NCBI GenBank assembly: GCA_958299035.1
Contig: CATQJL010000305.1
Location: 29,330,040 to 29,394,039, forward strand
From: Cylicocyclus nassatus
Taxonomy: Eukaryota; Nematoda; Chromadorea; Rhabditida; Strongylidae
Direction of reading: 5' to 3'
Length of the DNA: 64,000 nt
This document shows positions 24,268 to 34,965 of the stretch, in pieces. The notes beneath the pieces are model-generated. The model saw only the letters and a list, made by a program, of their open reading frames with translations. It ran no database searches and was not told the origin of the DNA. Every line of letters begins with the position of its first letter. The stretch's first letter is position 1. The position numbers were made by a program, and so were the translations under genes.

Positions 24268-24354
24268 GTCCCACCACAACTCTTCCAGTACGATAAATTA
24301 CCTCGAGCAACAGAAACCCATCCTGCATTAGTCGTCTCTGCCACTCCAACACAG
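24268..24354 (+). CDS. Possible isolated exon
   Basis: Acceptor TTGTTGTGCCAG and a consensus donor CAG|GTAAGG bound 29 sense codons in phase 0 (VPPQLFQYDKLPRATETHPA and nine more). In phase 1, as left by 22392, it would instead reach TAA after nine codons. Element X copy 1 begins just downstream, so the donor may be part of, or next to, its terminus. Not recognised. Confidence 0.25.
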
Positions 24355-24375
24355 GTAAGGCCGCTCGTGAATTTC

Positions 24376-26090
24376 GAGCAAGAGGTGTAGCACACAATTG
24401 CCGGATACGACACCTCCACCACTAGCATTACCTAGGCAGCCATAACATTGAGGTATAACAGACATGAATAATCACACATTTGTAATTACCATGTCAGACA
24501 ACCCCTTTTGGGCAATTGTTATGAGTTCTGAAGGTTCCTAGTATTGAGCCATCCAAGTGAAACGGTCATTTTTAAACATGGTTAGCTTTTTTAAAAGGTA
24601 CTCAGTATAAAGCGCTACTTCTTCGCCCACATAAGGAACCGTACTTTGAATAACCTCCAAATTGTCGAGTTAAGAGCCAGCCAAATCTCGTTTGTCCCAT
24701 TTCTCACTCTCAGTATTTTGCTTTTAGCAACAAACGCACAGACTAAAGAATGCATCAAGCTCAAATTACTATTTTGAAAATTGCGAGAATCGGGCTATCG
24801 AACTGCGTAGATACTGTACGCAAAAATTCTTTTTGAAGCTGGGTCAAAGGCAGTGTTCGGGCAAAAACTCGGTTTTTAGAAAATCCACTTACCGAGAGTT
24901 ATCCGTAACGCTGAATTCGAATATCCACGTTAGAAAGCACGAAGTCGGTGAGAACATATGTTTTCCAAAGCCTTACAATTTGAAATTCCACGCCTTGCCA
25001 AGGTTAAGACGCAGAGTCGCTGCAGGATCCTACCATTTTGATTGTGGCGGCATACGTACTCTGCCGCTTGGCATGATTTCAAACCGGAGGACCCCCACTC
25101 CAAGACGTAAGTTTCCCCACTTCCCGATCGTTTTTGTTGCTTTAGGTTGAACGTCACAACCTCGTACTTGCGCGATGCTGCGTATGATGAAAGCCACTTT
25201 CGCATGGCACTGAAATTCCAAAACCCCCATCTTGCCCGGACACTGCCTTCAATGGGATGGCACACTCCATAGAAGACTGTGGAAGCCACACCTTTTTGAG
25301 GTTCTTTTAATTTACCTCCATAGCACTGAAATATCTGTGCTTTTTTCTTGTTGATACTATGAGCTTTCTTCTCTACGCATTAAGAATTTCATTTGAAATC
25401 GTTACAATGGGGTGAAATATAGTCGTTCTTCATACCTTATGCAAAGCAACATACTGGATCGCGGTAACATGCTGAGTCTGCGCTATCACATAGATCGCGA
25501 GGGAAGGCAGCAAGAATATGTGTATTCGATTGTCTAAACGTTGTAGTTTCCAAAAAAGTGGTTTGAGACTGATTATTGTTCTCTAGTTCGAGCATCGAAG
25601 GCGAAAAATGGGACAAACGAGATTTTGACTTGCTCGTAATTCCATGATTTCGCGGTTATTTGAAGTGAGATTCACAATGTGAGCAAAATGGAAGTACTCC
25701 TTTGTAACATGTGCAAAAAAGTAGCCAACTCACCTCTGGAACATAGTTGACATGTTCGAAAATGACCATTTCATTCGGGTGGCCCAAAACTAGAAACCTC
25801 AAAATTGGCTGTCTTTGCCCATAAGGGTGATTTGGCATGCTAATTGAGAAAATGATGCTGTTGTATTTCAAGGCTTCTTTATCATGCTTACTATACCTAT
25901 ACGATGGTAGAGTAGTCAGCACCCATTGTGCTTGTTTCCTGCAAAATGGATTTGTCTGACTTTTTTGACGAGATGTCATTGTTAACACAGTAACACCTCG
26001 ATAACTACCCCTCCCTCCACCCTGACCCCGCGATACGACCCCCCCCCCCCCTCCCTCGGTGTGGCGTGCCACTCCCCGCGCTTAACCCTG
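24376..26090. mobile_element. Element X, copy 1
   Basis: It aligns along its length with X copy 2 (35624-37285): shared blocks include GTRGCACACAAT near the left end, GGTAACATGCTRAGTCTGCGCTA in the right half and a poly-C tract plus GTGTGGCRTGCCAC near the right end. The right end reads GCGCTTAACCCTG, the inverse of CAGGGTTAAGCGC. The left terminus is unclear. The halves are partly inverse complements of each other. Copy 1 alone carries the MITE at 24848-25248. No transposase is visible. Confidence 0.7.
24848..25248. mobile_element. 401-bp MITE inside X copy 1, TSD TCAA
   Basis: TCAA at 24844-24847 and 25249-25252 flanks an element starting AGGCAGTGTTCGGGCAA and ending in the inverse form TTGCCCGGACACTGCCT. 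X copy 2 has an unbroken GTTAATGGGGTG at the matching place near 36144. Its terminus AGGCAGTG and TNAA target match the 306-bp element at 1234. Open frames on both strands, including 119 codons on minus, lie inside it and are not called. Confidence 0.75.
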
Positions 26091-26457
26091 GTAATCACTG
26101 TCACAATCTTTCTTTTTCTGGAAAGTTACAAAAAAGTTCAAAGCTTTGTTTGGATGAAATTATTATCATATTTTGGCTGCAAGGAAAGAGAATCAATATG
26201 AAGCAGTTGATGTGAAAATATTTAAAATGAAATCTTTAAAAACAAAACATGGAAAATACAATACATTGAAAGCCTTACAGAGATGTGAAATTTTGCGAAA
26301 TAGAGAAAAAAATGTTTGTGTGCTTATCAATGATCAATAGCTCAGTGGATTAGTTGGCTTTAGCAATGACCGAAATAACGTTATTTAGGTCGAGGATTTA
26401 ATGTAATTCACTTTCCTTCTCGTAAAAACATAAACGCAAAAAGGTTACGACCAGGGT
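26091..26457. other. Short unassigned stretch, possible tRNA-like relic
   Basis: At about 26332-26410 the plus strand reads ATAGCTCAGTGGATTAG, very like a tRNA D-arm/A box, followed about 45 bases later by AGGTCGAGGATTTAAT, a poor B box. Without foldable acceptor and T arms it is at most a tRNA pseudogene or SINE fragment. The rest is AT-rich. Confidence 0.3.
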
Positions 26458-26470
26458 CAGGGCCCGGCAC

Positions 26471-27783
26471 CAATGGTCTGGAGTCAAACTGGACTTCGTT
26501 TTTGGGGTTAGAAGCAACGGGGACATCGTTTTTATGAGGTCCTGGAGGAAGCCCCAAAAAAAACACGACGAGCATGTCAGGTTTCACGAGTTGAACGTGT
26601 TATTTCGTAAGCGCTCAAATTTCAAATGTAAGACTCAAACAAACAAATGGCTTGTTTACAGCGCACAAACAATCACATGGCTCCGAATTTGGGCTATGAG
26701 TATACAATATTATTCCAAACTATGTTATGTAAGAAGTTCCCAAAACTTGTGTGTCTGAATACCCGTTCCCGTTTATGCTACGAACCAACTGGGTTGGTTC
26801 GGAGCATAAATTTCGGAGAGTTCACATAAGTTTTGGACCTTTTTGTTTTGGACGATCGAAACGCGCAAAAATCTATTATATAGTGAAGAGAGCGAATCAA
26901 ACCATTGCCTCTTCTCTTTTTTTGAGCCAAAAATAGTGTAAATCTATGCGATGATAGATATCGCGCCACAATCACATGTGTGTAACGGCGTCCTTTGCAG
27001 CGGCGTCGATTGCATCGTTTTCCTCTCACCGTGTGCTCATCTCAATTTCCCATCTCTTCGTCTTTTCCTTTCTTTCATTTTCAATCCTAATTGCTTTCCT
27101 TTCAGATATGTCTCGTCCTAAGCTAATAAAGCGCTGAAGTATGATTTCAAAGTTCCCCCGGAGGGGTTCAAGCGTCATACAAAGTTAGCTCTTAGTTTTC
27201 GGGAAGTTTTGATACCATGTTTATCTCTAATTCTTAGTTTATCGTTTTTATCGTTTGCTATCTATTATTTTTTTTATCGTTTGCTATCACTACTTACTAT
27301 TACTACGGTTATGGCGCTGTCATCATCTGCTGAGCCCTATCGGCGTTCGTAGCCGGCATGTTCGAGCATTTCCGCTGCTCATCGCGAGGAAATCTGATGA
27401 TCCTGACTCCGGGAGAGGGGGTCGAGGCGAGAGGGCTCGTTAATCGCATCTCAGCGCTCAAACCGCACATAATTGCCACTGCCGAGAGCGAGAGTTTCGT
27501 CACTTCTCGTTTTTATTTCCAGGGGGGGGGGCTGGCAAAAGCTTTTTACTTAGTACTATTTTCGTGAGCAGTTTGTCTTTCCTCGAGTCCTCACAGAGTT
27601 GTCAAACAGCTGCTTGTTCCCAGAGCTTTGTGTGCATGGACGTACAGTATATGCCCAACTTCCATCGGCAGATAACGTGCTACAAACAAACAAAGCCCTA
27701 ATATTCTTCAGAGATCTTATTTTCGACTTTTTTTTTCAGACACACTACTAAGAAGGGCACACGAAAAATTTTCCCAGGTTTTG
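26471..27783. other. Left part of the hAT-bounded unit
   Basis: It contains an imperfect hairpin around 26773-26808 (TATGCTACGAACCAAC and its near complement). It also contains a strong acceptor TTTCCTTTCAG at 27105 followed within 31 bases by stops in all frames and an AATAAA at about 27125, which could be a terminal exon. A GC-rich open frame lies at 27358-27567. None is recognised. Confidence 0.3.
27631..27701. repeat. Inverted repeat flanking the gypsy element, left copy
   Basis: About 70 bases containing ATATGCCCAACTTCCATCGG. A close inverse complement is at 33763-33839. Both lie inside the hAT-bounded unit and outside the retrotransposon, so they were paired before the gypsy element inserted. 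Confidence 0.7.
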
Positions 27784-27788
27784 GTATC
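27784..27788. repeat. Target site duplication GTATC, left
   Basis: It matches GTATC at 32918-32922 beyond the 3' LTR. Five-base duplications are usual for Ty3/gypsy integrases. Confidence 0.9.
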
Positions 27789-28034
27789 TGTTGGAGAGTA
27801 GCATTATATTTGTTATTGTTTGTTTGTTGTTGTTTAGTGATCTGATCTATTGGTGTTGTATTGACCTATGCGCGGGATCTGAGCGCTATGTAAGGCGCTC
27901 CCTGCTAGCTAAGTCATTCGTTCGTCTCGTCTTATCGTCTTGTTCTTATTCCTATCCGGTCTACTAATAAACCCATTATTCTACAAGTGTCCCGGACCCA
28001 CCACAAGTACAAGTACAAGTAGAAGACTACAACA
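27789..28034 (+). repeat. 5' LTR
   Basis: It begins TGTTGGAGAGTAGC and ends GACTACAACA. It carries an AATAAA at 27966-27971 and an (ACAAGT)n run before the end. No mismatch to the 3' LTR is seen over the whole length. Confidence 0.95.
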
Positions 28035-28036
28035 AG

Positions 28037-28054
28037 TGGCGATCAGTACTGGAC
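28037..28054 (+). promoter_or_regulatory. Primer binding site
   Basis: TGGCGATCAGTACTGGAC starts two bases after the LTR end. TGG pairs with the CCA of a tRNA 3' end. The tRNA species is not identified. Confidence 0.65.
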
Positions 28055-28107
28055 GATACGCGTGGAGTGGACAACGAACAAGTTTAACAAGTACTTCATC
28101 GGGAAGG

Positions 28108-28596
28108 ATGACGACCAAGTCGAGCGCTTCATTGGAGCAAATGTTCGCACAGCTGATGCAGCCTATCACTGCACTCATTCAGGCGAACCAGGAGCAAACG
28201 GCTGCAATTTTGAAGGCAAGCCAGGAGCAAACTGCTGCTCTCCTAAAGTCGAACCAGGAGCAATCCGAGCGGATGGAACAAGTACTAAAACGGATGGACC
28301 ATTCAACTGCTCCTTCGATGGCTGACTACTCAGCACTTTCGTCGCGGCTGCCGTATTTCAGCTACGATCCGGACAGCGGGTGCACCTTTGAGAGCTGGCT
28401 ATCGAGATTCGAAGAAATCGTCCCGACGTCGATGCCAGAGAAAGACCGCTGTACCCTCCTGTCCGCGAAGCTGGATAACGCCGCACACGCCAAATTGAGA
28501 GGGCATTTGGCCCCGAAATCACCGCTGGAGCTCTCCTTCGAAGAGCTAACGAAAGTGCTGACGTCGCTCTTCGGTGAAAGAACAACGCTATTCTGA
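28108..28596 (+). pseudogene. gag: gag, N-terminal part, ended by internal TGA
   Basis: The ATG at 28108 is the first in frame after the primer site. The open frame extends upstream into the LTR, but those codons are not expected to be gag. It has 162 codons. Residues about 25-65 form a coiled-coil-like stretch with a repeated NQEQT/SQEQT heptad motif. A capsid-type region with LPYFSYDPDSG and FESWLSRFEEIV follows, as in retrotransposon gag. The TGA at 28594 lies inside this region, between SLFGERTTLF and RRWNCL, and the same frame continues open for 2.3 kb. A single C-to-T change of a CGA codon would explain it. Gag assembles the virus-like particle. Confidence 0.85.
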
Positions 28597-30942
28597 CGTC
28601 GATGGAACTGTCTTCACGTAGTGAAGGACTCTGCAGAAGACGTCGAATCGTACGCTGCTCGACTCAACAAAATGCTAGTCGATGCCAAAGCAGACGAAAT
28701 GAAAGGCGAGCCGTTAAAGTGCCTACTTTTCGTCATGGGATTGCAGTCGCCATGCGATTTGCCAATTCGGACTCGACTGCTAAGCAAGCTGGACGCCGAA
28801 ACAGATAACTACAAGCTGCAGGACTTGATTGCCGACTACAACGCCTACCAGTCCGTGCAGAAGGATGCTGCCCTCATTGGATCTGCATCGGCGCCCGTCC
28901 AAGCTGAAGTCGTCGCTCCTATCCGGAAGAAGAAGCAACGTCGACCACCGCCGCAACGTACCAGACGCCCATCTGATAGCAAGGATTCGTCTGGACGTTC
29001 CCGCCGTGATGACGTGTGCTACAACTGCGGAAACAAGGGACACTGGGCCAACAACTGCCCGTCAAGGAACCGACCAGTCCGCCGTTCCATGAAGAAAGTT
29101 GTGAAGCTGAACGTGCTGAACCCCCATCGTCGATACGTAAATGTCAAGCTGAAGGAGGTGGATGTGAAGATGCAACTCGACACCGGTGCCGACGTATCGA
29201 CGATCAGTCGCAGGACGTGGATGGAATTAGGATCGCCAACCCTGAAGGCCCCGCCTGCGGAATTGAGAGCTGCAAATGGATCACAGATAGAAGTGTTTGG
29301 AGTTCATGAGACGCCGTTCACATGCAATGGGTTCGATGGCCAAGGATTATTTTATGTTACCAAGGACTTGTGTTTGCTAGGAATGGACATGCTGCAACAG
29401 CTGCCGCCCTTCCGAGATGCCCTTTCGGCTGTTTGCTGTGTTGTAGATGCCTCTTCACCACTGGACGACCGCCTCGTGGCTGAGTTCCCAGAAGTCTTCA
29501 AAGAGGAGCTGGGACACGTTAACAAGTTCAAGGCTCACCTGGTGCTGAAGAAGGATGCTACACCCGTCTACGTGCCGAAGCGGAAGGTACCGTTTGCCGT
29601 AGAACCTCTCGTCAACGCGGAGTTGGACCGCCTCGTCGCTACTGGAGTGCTGTCACGCGTCGACTACTCTCAGTGGGCCGCTCCGATCGTTCCGGTGAAG
29701 AAGAAGAATGGAGCAGTACGGATTTGTGCCGACTTCTCCACCGGGTTGAACGATGCATTGGAGCTGAACCGACATCCACTGCCAACCGCTGAGGACGTCT
29801 TCACGAAGCTGAATGGAGGAACCGTCTTCACCAACATCGACCTGCGTGACGCCTATCTGCAGGTAGAGATGGACGACGAGAGCAAGGAATTACTGACCAT
29901 CAACACATCCCGTGGACTCTTCCGCTATAACCGACTACCCTTTGGTGTGAAGAGTGCTCCTGGGATCTTCCAGTCGTTGATGAGCAACGTCACCGCCGAC
30001 ATCAGTGGAGCCGTCGCTTATCTGGACGATGTTGTGGTCACCGGAAGGACTCGTGAGGAGCACGATGCAAACGTTTTCAAGTTATTCCAACGTCTTCAAG
30101 ACTATGGGATGCGTGTTCGCCATGAGAAGTGTCATTTTGCTAAACCTAGCATAGTATTTCTCGGATTTATCGTCGACGCGGAAGGAAGACGCCCCGACCC
30201 CGAGAGAATTGCCGCCATCGCCCATATGCCGCCACCCCAAGATGTGAAGCAGCTCGAGTCTTACCTTGGAATGGTTTCGTTTTACTCGTCTTTCGTGCCA
30301 AGGATGCGTTCACTTCGCGGACCGTTGGACGCTCTGAAGAGGAAAGACACACCGTTTGTCTGGAGTAAGGAGTGCCAGGAAGCCTTCGACCGCCTTCGCG
30401 AAGTCCTGACCTCGGATCTTCTGCTGTGCCACTACGACCCCAAGAAGCCGATCATTGTTGCAGCTGACGCAAGCAACTATGGAATCGGAGCCGTGATTTC
30501 TCACCGCTACCCGGACGGATCGGAGAAGGTCGTCTGCCATGCGAGTCGCGCATTAACGGCACCAGAGAAGAACTACTCGCAGATTGAGAAGGAGGGATTG
30601 GCCCTAGTTTTCGCCGTTAAGAAGTTTCATCGTTACATCTACGGACGAAAGCTTACTCTGCTTACGGACCACCGCCCCCTACTCACCATATTCGGGAGCA
30701 AGAAAGGAGTGCCGGCCTATACTGCCAACCGTTTACAACGATGGTCTATGACACTACTTGCCTATGATTTCGACATCAAGTACTGCTCTACGACATCGTT
30801 TGGACAGGCTGATGCTCTCTCCCGACTGCTTTCCTGCCGGAGTGCGCCGGACGAAGACGTCATCATCGCTACAGTGGAAGCTGACGTCACTGCCACTTAC
30901 GAGGAAGCACTCAACCAGCTGCCAGTTACAGTGGAAGACGTA
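28597..30942 (+). pseudogene. pol: gag C-terminus, protease, reverse transcriptase and RNase H
   Basis: Same frame as gag, after the TGA. A basic stretch leads to a CCHC zinc knuckle, CYNCGNKGHWANNC, at 29017-29058. The aspartic protease motif LDTGAD is at 29176. Reverse transcriptase follows with IDLRDAYLQVEM near 29838 and the catalytic YLDD at 30019-30030. RNase H shows DAS at 30466, the glutamate in IEKEGLAL near 30583 and TDHRPL near 30664. The coding sense then moves to the next frame at about 30943; the original frame stays open to 31287 by chance but reads as nonsense. The products copy element RNA into DNA in the particle. Confidence 0.92.
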
Positions 30943-32332
30943 TTCTGCTATGGAAAAGGACCCCGTGCTGATGGAACTGTTCAATTGCCTCCAAACAGGA
31001 CGGTGGCCAAACGCGCTTCCGGGAACGCCGTTGTTCAACTACAGGAGCCAACAAAAGGAGCTCTCTGCTTACAACGGATGCATTTTCTTTGGACGCAGGA
31101 TCGTCATACCTTCTTCGCTGAGAAAGAAGATTCTCCGCATGCTGCACGACGGACACCCTGGGCAAACCCGGATGAAACTGCTTACTCGCAATTACGTCTA
31201 CTGGCCTGGTATAGAAGAAGACGTCAAGAAGACTGTGGAAAGATGCCAGAATTGCCAACTTGCCGCCAAGAATCCAGTAAAAGCTGAACTAACTCCATGG
31301 CCGACCGCAAGTCGCCCGATGGAACGCCTGCATATTGACTTCGCGGGACCGCTCTATGGACATATGTACCTCGTTGTCGTGGACGCGTACTCCCGCTGGC
31401 CTGAAATCGTGGAAATGCAATCGACTACGTCACAAGCTACCACGGAGGAACTCATGAAGATCTTCAGCCAATTTGGATTCCCAGATACGCTTGTTTCGGA
31501 CAACGGCACCCAATTCTCTTCACAGTTTTTCGAGGATTTCTGCAGGAAGTACAGGATCAAGCACGTTCGGACCCCGCCATTTCACCCGCAGTCGAATGGG
31601 CTTGCTGAACGCTTCGTCGGAATCTTCAAGAGAGGACTCCTGAAGCTGAAAGGAGAAGGAAACCTTCCGGAAGCCTTGTCGAAGCTACTACTCTGTTATC
31701 GCTGTACGCCTTGCCCGTCTTCGCCTGAAAATCGTTCGCCTGCCGAGATGTTTCTTGGACGCACGATTAATACTCCGCTTACACGTTTGGTCACTGACGC
31801 TCGAACTGTCACACCAACCTACTCCCCCGGATCGAAACCGGCGATGGAAGCAATGTACAACCGCCGACATGGAGCCAAGAAAAGGAAATTCGAAGTCTAC
31901 GATGCCGTCTACGTTCGCGACTATCGTAATCCATCGAAGCCTACTTGGACTCCAGGACGTGTACAATCAAGGATTGGACGCTCACTCTACAACGTGGAAG
32001 TCGAAGGATTTTTATGGAAACGCCATGCCAACCAACTACGCCCTCGCACGGTCCCGGACGCCGCCACCACGCTGTTAAAAGAGTTCAACCTTCTAGATTT
32101 TGAGCTCCCTAAACCGTCGCCTGCCGTTTCCGCTGATGCTCTCGCTTCCCAAGACGCCAATCTCGATGATGAAACACCATATCCCGATATCTCAGCTGCC
32201 GATGCCGAATCCGTGGACGCCGATGTCTCCGCCACTCAATCGTCTCCACCGCCACTTCGCCGCCGGCCGCAAAGGACACATCGACCACCATGCCGCATCG
32301 TGATCGACCCGTCAAAGAAGCGATACAATTGA
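30943..32332 (+). pseudogene. pol: Integrase, in shifted frame
   Basis: Read one base out of the RT frame. The HHCC zinc-binding region runs from HDGHPGQTRM (about 31145) to CQNCQ (about 31257). The catalytic core has D in HIDFAG (near 31338), D in SDNGTQF (near 31499) and E in NGLAERF (near 31607), giving the D,D-35-E pattern. A C-terminal module with GRSLYNVEV and a basic/proline tail ends at TGA 32330. It inserts element DNA into the host. It has no start codon of its own, so expression requires fusion to the upstream frame; the +1 shift is either a defect or a recoding site. Confidence 0.92.
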
Positions 32333-32338
32333 TAACTT

Positions 32339-32349
32339 AAGGGGAGAGA
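32339..32349 (+). promoter_or_regulatory. Polypurine tract
   Basis: AAGGGGAGAGA lies directly before the 3' LTR (apart from nothing but the LTR start at 32350). It is the expected plus-strand primer for reverse transcription. Confidence 0.8.
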
Positions 32350-32917
32350 TGTTGGAGAGTAGCATTATATTTGTTATTGTTTGTTTGTTGTTGTTTAGTG
32401 ATCTGATCTATTGGTGTTGTATTGACCTATGCGCGGGATCTGAGCGCTATGTAAGGCGCTCCCTGCTAGCTAAGTCATTCGTTCGTCTCGTCTTATCGTC
32501 TTGTTCTTATTCCTATCCGGTCTACTAATAAACCCATTATTCTACAAGTGTCCCGGACCCACCACAAGTACAAGTACTCAGACAATCGCCGGGGGCAGGC
32601 GGGCACCGGAAAAATAGATTGCTGATCTCTCGCACCCCGCTCGCGGATTTTTTGGAAAGCAATCAGGACTTTTCGGAAGACCGCTTGCTGAGTTCTCGAT
32701 TCCTCAGAGATTCAGCAATATATCTGCAAAAGATAAGAGCGAAAAAAAATTCAACAGGCGGTCTCTCAAAAATCCGCTGACTCAGCAAGCGGTCTTCCAA
32801 AAAGTCCTGATTGTTTTCCAAAAAATCCGCGAGCGGGGTGCGAGAAATCAGCAATCTATTTTTCCGGTGCCCGCCTGCCCCCAGCGATTGTCTGAGTACA
32901 AGTAGAAGACTACAACA
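32350..32917 (+). repeat. 3' LTR, split by an inserted element
   Basis: 32350-32577 matches 27789-28016 without a difference that I can see. The remaining 18 bases plus a 4-base duplication are at 32896-32917. Confidence 0.92.
32578..32895. mobile_element. 318-bp foldback element in the 3' LTR
   Basis: It starts TCAGACAATCGC and ends GCGATTGTCTGA. The arms pair for about 125 bases with few mismatches, leaving a short centre. GTAC repeats at 32574-32577 and 32896-32899 form the target duplication, and the intact 5' LTR gives the empty site. No coding frame. Superfamily not assigned. Confidence 0.9.
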
Positions 32918-32922
32918 GTATC

Positions 32923-34588
32923 TCTTTCCCTTAAGGAACTTCAAAATCATATATTTAAGTGGAATTCTCGTGGAATTTTTAAATGGAATTAAGTGTCAGT
33001 GGGGTTATTTTTCACGTTAGGAATGATAGATAATTCGCAAAGTAGATAGATAGATACTTTCTTGCATAGTTACGGTAGCTGTACTGCAGCGAAGAAAAAG
33101 TCACTTTGCCCTAAGAGGATTCAGCATTTTGATTCCAAAGCTTGAAAATAGAATTTCGTTAACTTTTCTCAAAATTTTTGTTGTTCCCATTCACTTCTGT
33201 ACAGCATAGGTGGATTCCAATAAAACTTGCTGTTTTCTTTCTGAGGAAAAGTGTTTTTGCCTTAAGTATATGATTTGTTCTGATTTAGTAAATGAATCTG
33301 TTTCAGCTGGCGCACGCTTTGAGTCCATTGAACATGTACTTCTTTTTCTTTTACTGTTTTCCTCAAAGATTTTTCTTCCTTTCTATTGTATAGATGCCCT
33401 CGCCATTTTTAGAAAAGTGGTATAGTTTGGTCCTGTGAACATGGTTACAAAAGGTATTTATCTGAACTTCTTCAAGTAAAACATATTGTTAACTTCCGTG
33501 GTGCATACAAGCATATAAGTGAATCTAAACTTCTGATGTGCACCTAGCGCAAGTGCACAGAAATGAAGTGTGTACCCTGAAATATAATACCATTATGGAT
33601 ACATCGGAATCGCCGAGAAAATTGCACCTACGACTGCCGAAAAGCTATTATAAGGTTGTGGGTACTGTGGGTCGAACTCTGTAGTAAAGTTTCTATTCTC
33701 CATAGTAGTAAGCCTAACGGACTATTATCTACAAAATAGTCGAAAACATAGTTTTTATACTAGGTCAGGGCTCTGTTTTTTAGAGCACGTTATTTCGCAG
33801 CCGATGGAAGTTGGGCATATACCGTACGTCGTGTGCATGTGATCACCGACAGCCAGCCAGCCAGCCACCAGCTGCGCCTTCGCAATATCCGCTCTCGTTC
33901 GTTTTTCTTGTTACCAACTTTTTCGAAGTCTAGAACTTCTGGTGCTTTTTTACTATTCAAAATTACTGTCTAGCTAAGAGATAACTTTGGAACGATGTTA
34001 AGTGTTTCGCGAAGCGCGCTTTAATGGTGAGCGCTCGCTGCTCTTTCGCGGCGGACCAACCAGCGACGTTGGCATACGATACCGGGCGAGAGCTTAAGGT
34101 CAGATTACAGAAAGAACCACAAAGCTTCTTATTTGGTAACGGCTTAGCTCAATCCTTCTAGCTCTATCCATATATGTAAAAAATTTAGACACCCAGACTA
34201 GCCTGGACATTGCTTTCATAAAGAGGACACTCTAGTGAAAAGTTGCTTGACTCCAGATGGTGTGACCATTTCAATTAGAGAACTAGAAAAATGTTGACCA
34301 TAAGTAACAATCATCAGAAAATAAGAAAATAGGAAGCTGTTTGATGCAAATTTCCCATCTGTTCCTATATTCATGTGAATGCGCCAATCGCACGAAAGAG
34401 TTTTTGTGAGAATAGTCGATCGAAAGCAGAAGAAGTACATGGGGCTCTGGCATCTTGACTCGATAGAATTCGAATGTAAAAAGCTTGGATGCAATGCAGA
34501 ATTCTTGAAACAATAGTGCATGTACTACATTCTTGCCATAGGACTGTAAACGGACTTCTTCCTTGTTCAACTTGTTCAACTTTTTTAG
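32923..34588. other. No gene recognised
   Basis: AT-rich, with the right copy of the flanking inverted repeat at 33763-33839, a (CAGC)n-like run near 33850, and a GC-richer patch at 34010-34100. Minus-strand frames at 34216-34679 conflict with the plus-strand model at 34607 and have no known motif. Confidence 0.4.
33763..33839. repeat. Inverted repeat flanking the gypsy element, right copy
   Basis: It contains CCGATGGAAGTTGGGCATAT, the inverse of the sequence at 27651-27670, with matching sequence on both sides. Confidence 0.7.
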
Positions 34589-34606
34589 ATCTCTTGCGGG
34601 CTTTGA

Positions 34607-34965
34607 ATGTGTTGTCATCTTTCTGTGTTTCTCTGTCATCACGCCCGTATATGGCCAATATTTGTCGGACAACCAACAACAGCCGATGGCGAGAACTTTA
34701 AAGTTTGAGTTTCAAACAAATATTTTATCCTACTTTTAGTCTGTGCAACCGATTAGATGTCATTGTCCGACATTCGGCTTCGTGGACGGGCTCGCACACT
34801 TCACGAATTTCCTGCTTCTGCTCATTTCCTTTTACTTTCAATTCCGCTATGTGAGTTTGAAATTCTTCCTCAATATCTATTACCAAAAGTGTTATTCAGG
34901 CAAAACAGAACCATGATGGGAACAACGCTCGCCAGGACCCAATCGCACCCCGCAGAATGCACTGA
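34607..34965 (+). CDS. Candidate three-exon gene for a small membrane protein
   Basis: An acceptor CAACTTTTTTAG ends at 34588, 18 bases before the ATG, a typical trans-spliced leader arrangement. Exon 1 34607-34702 (32 codons) leads to a weak donor GTTTGA and a 37-nt intron. Exon 2 34740-34850 (37 codons) includes a hydrophobic segment NFLLLLISFYFQF, and the donor is CTAT|GTGAGT. After a 49-nt intron ending TTATTCAG, exon 3 34900-34965 gives a polar, basic tail ending RRMH and TGA. All phases agree (0). Predicted size 90 residues with one membrane span. Exon 2 is open in all three plus frames and another frame runs on to 34999, so the frame choice is not secure. No family recognised. Confidence 0.35.

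Larger units (their letters stand above)
27789..32917 (+). mobile_element. Ty3/gypsy LTR retrotransposon
   Basis: Complete structure on the plus strand: 246-bp 5' LTR (27789-28034) with TG...CA ends, TGG-type primer site from 28037, gag, protease, reverse transcriptase, RNase H and integrase, polypurine tract AAGGGGAGAGA at 32339-32349, and a 3' LTR starting at 32350. The 3' LTR is split by a 318-bp foldback element and resumes to 32917. PR-RT-RH-IN order places it in Metaviridae. The LTRs look identical base for base outside the insertion, so insertion was recent. The coding region has a TGA in gag and a +1 shift before integrase, so this copy should not make a full polyprotein unless recoded. 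Confidence 0.95.

Noticed and set aside
24930..25289. 119-codon minus-strand frame and a plus-strand pair of exon-like segments with a 38-nt intron
   Set aside because: Both lie almost wholly inside the 401-bp MITE at 24848-25248, and the plus frame is blocked by a TGA upstream. Open frames here are better explained by local base composition.
28602..29309. Several extra frames overlapping gag-pol on both strands
   Set aside because: Shadows of the retrotransposon frame, with no independent motifs.
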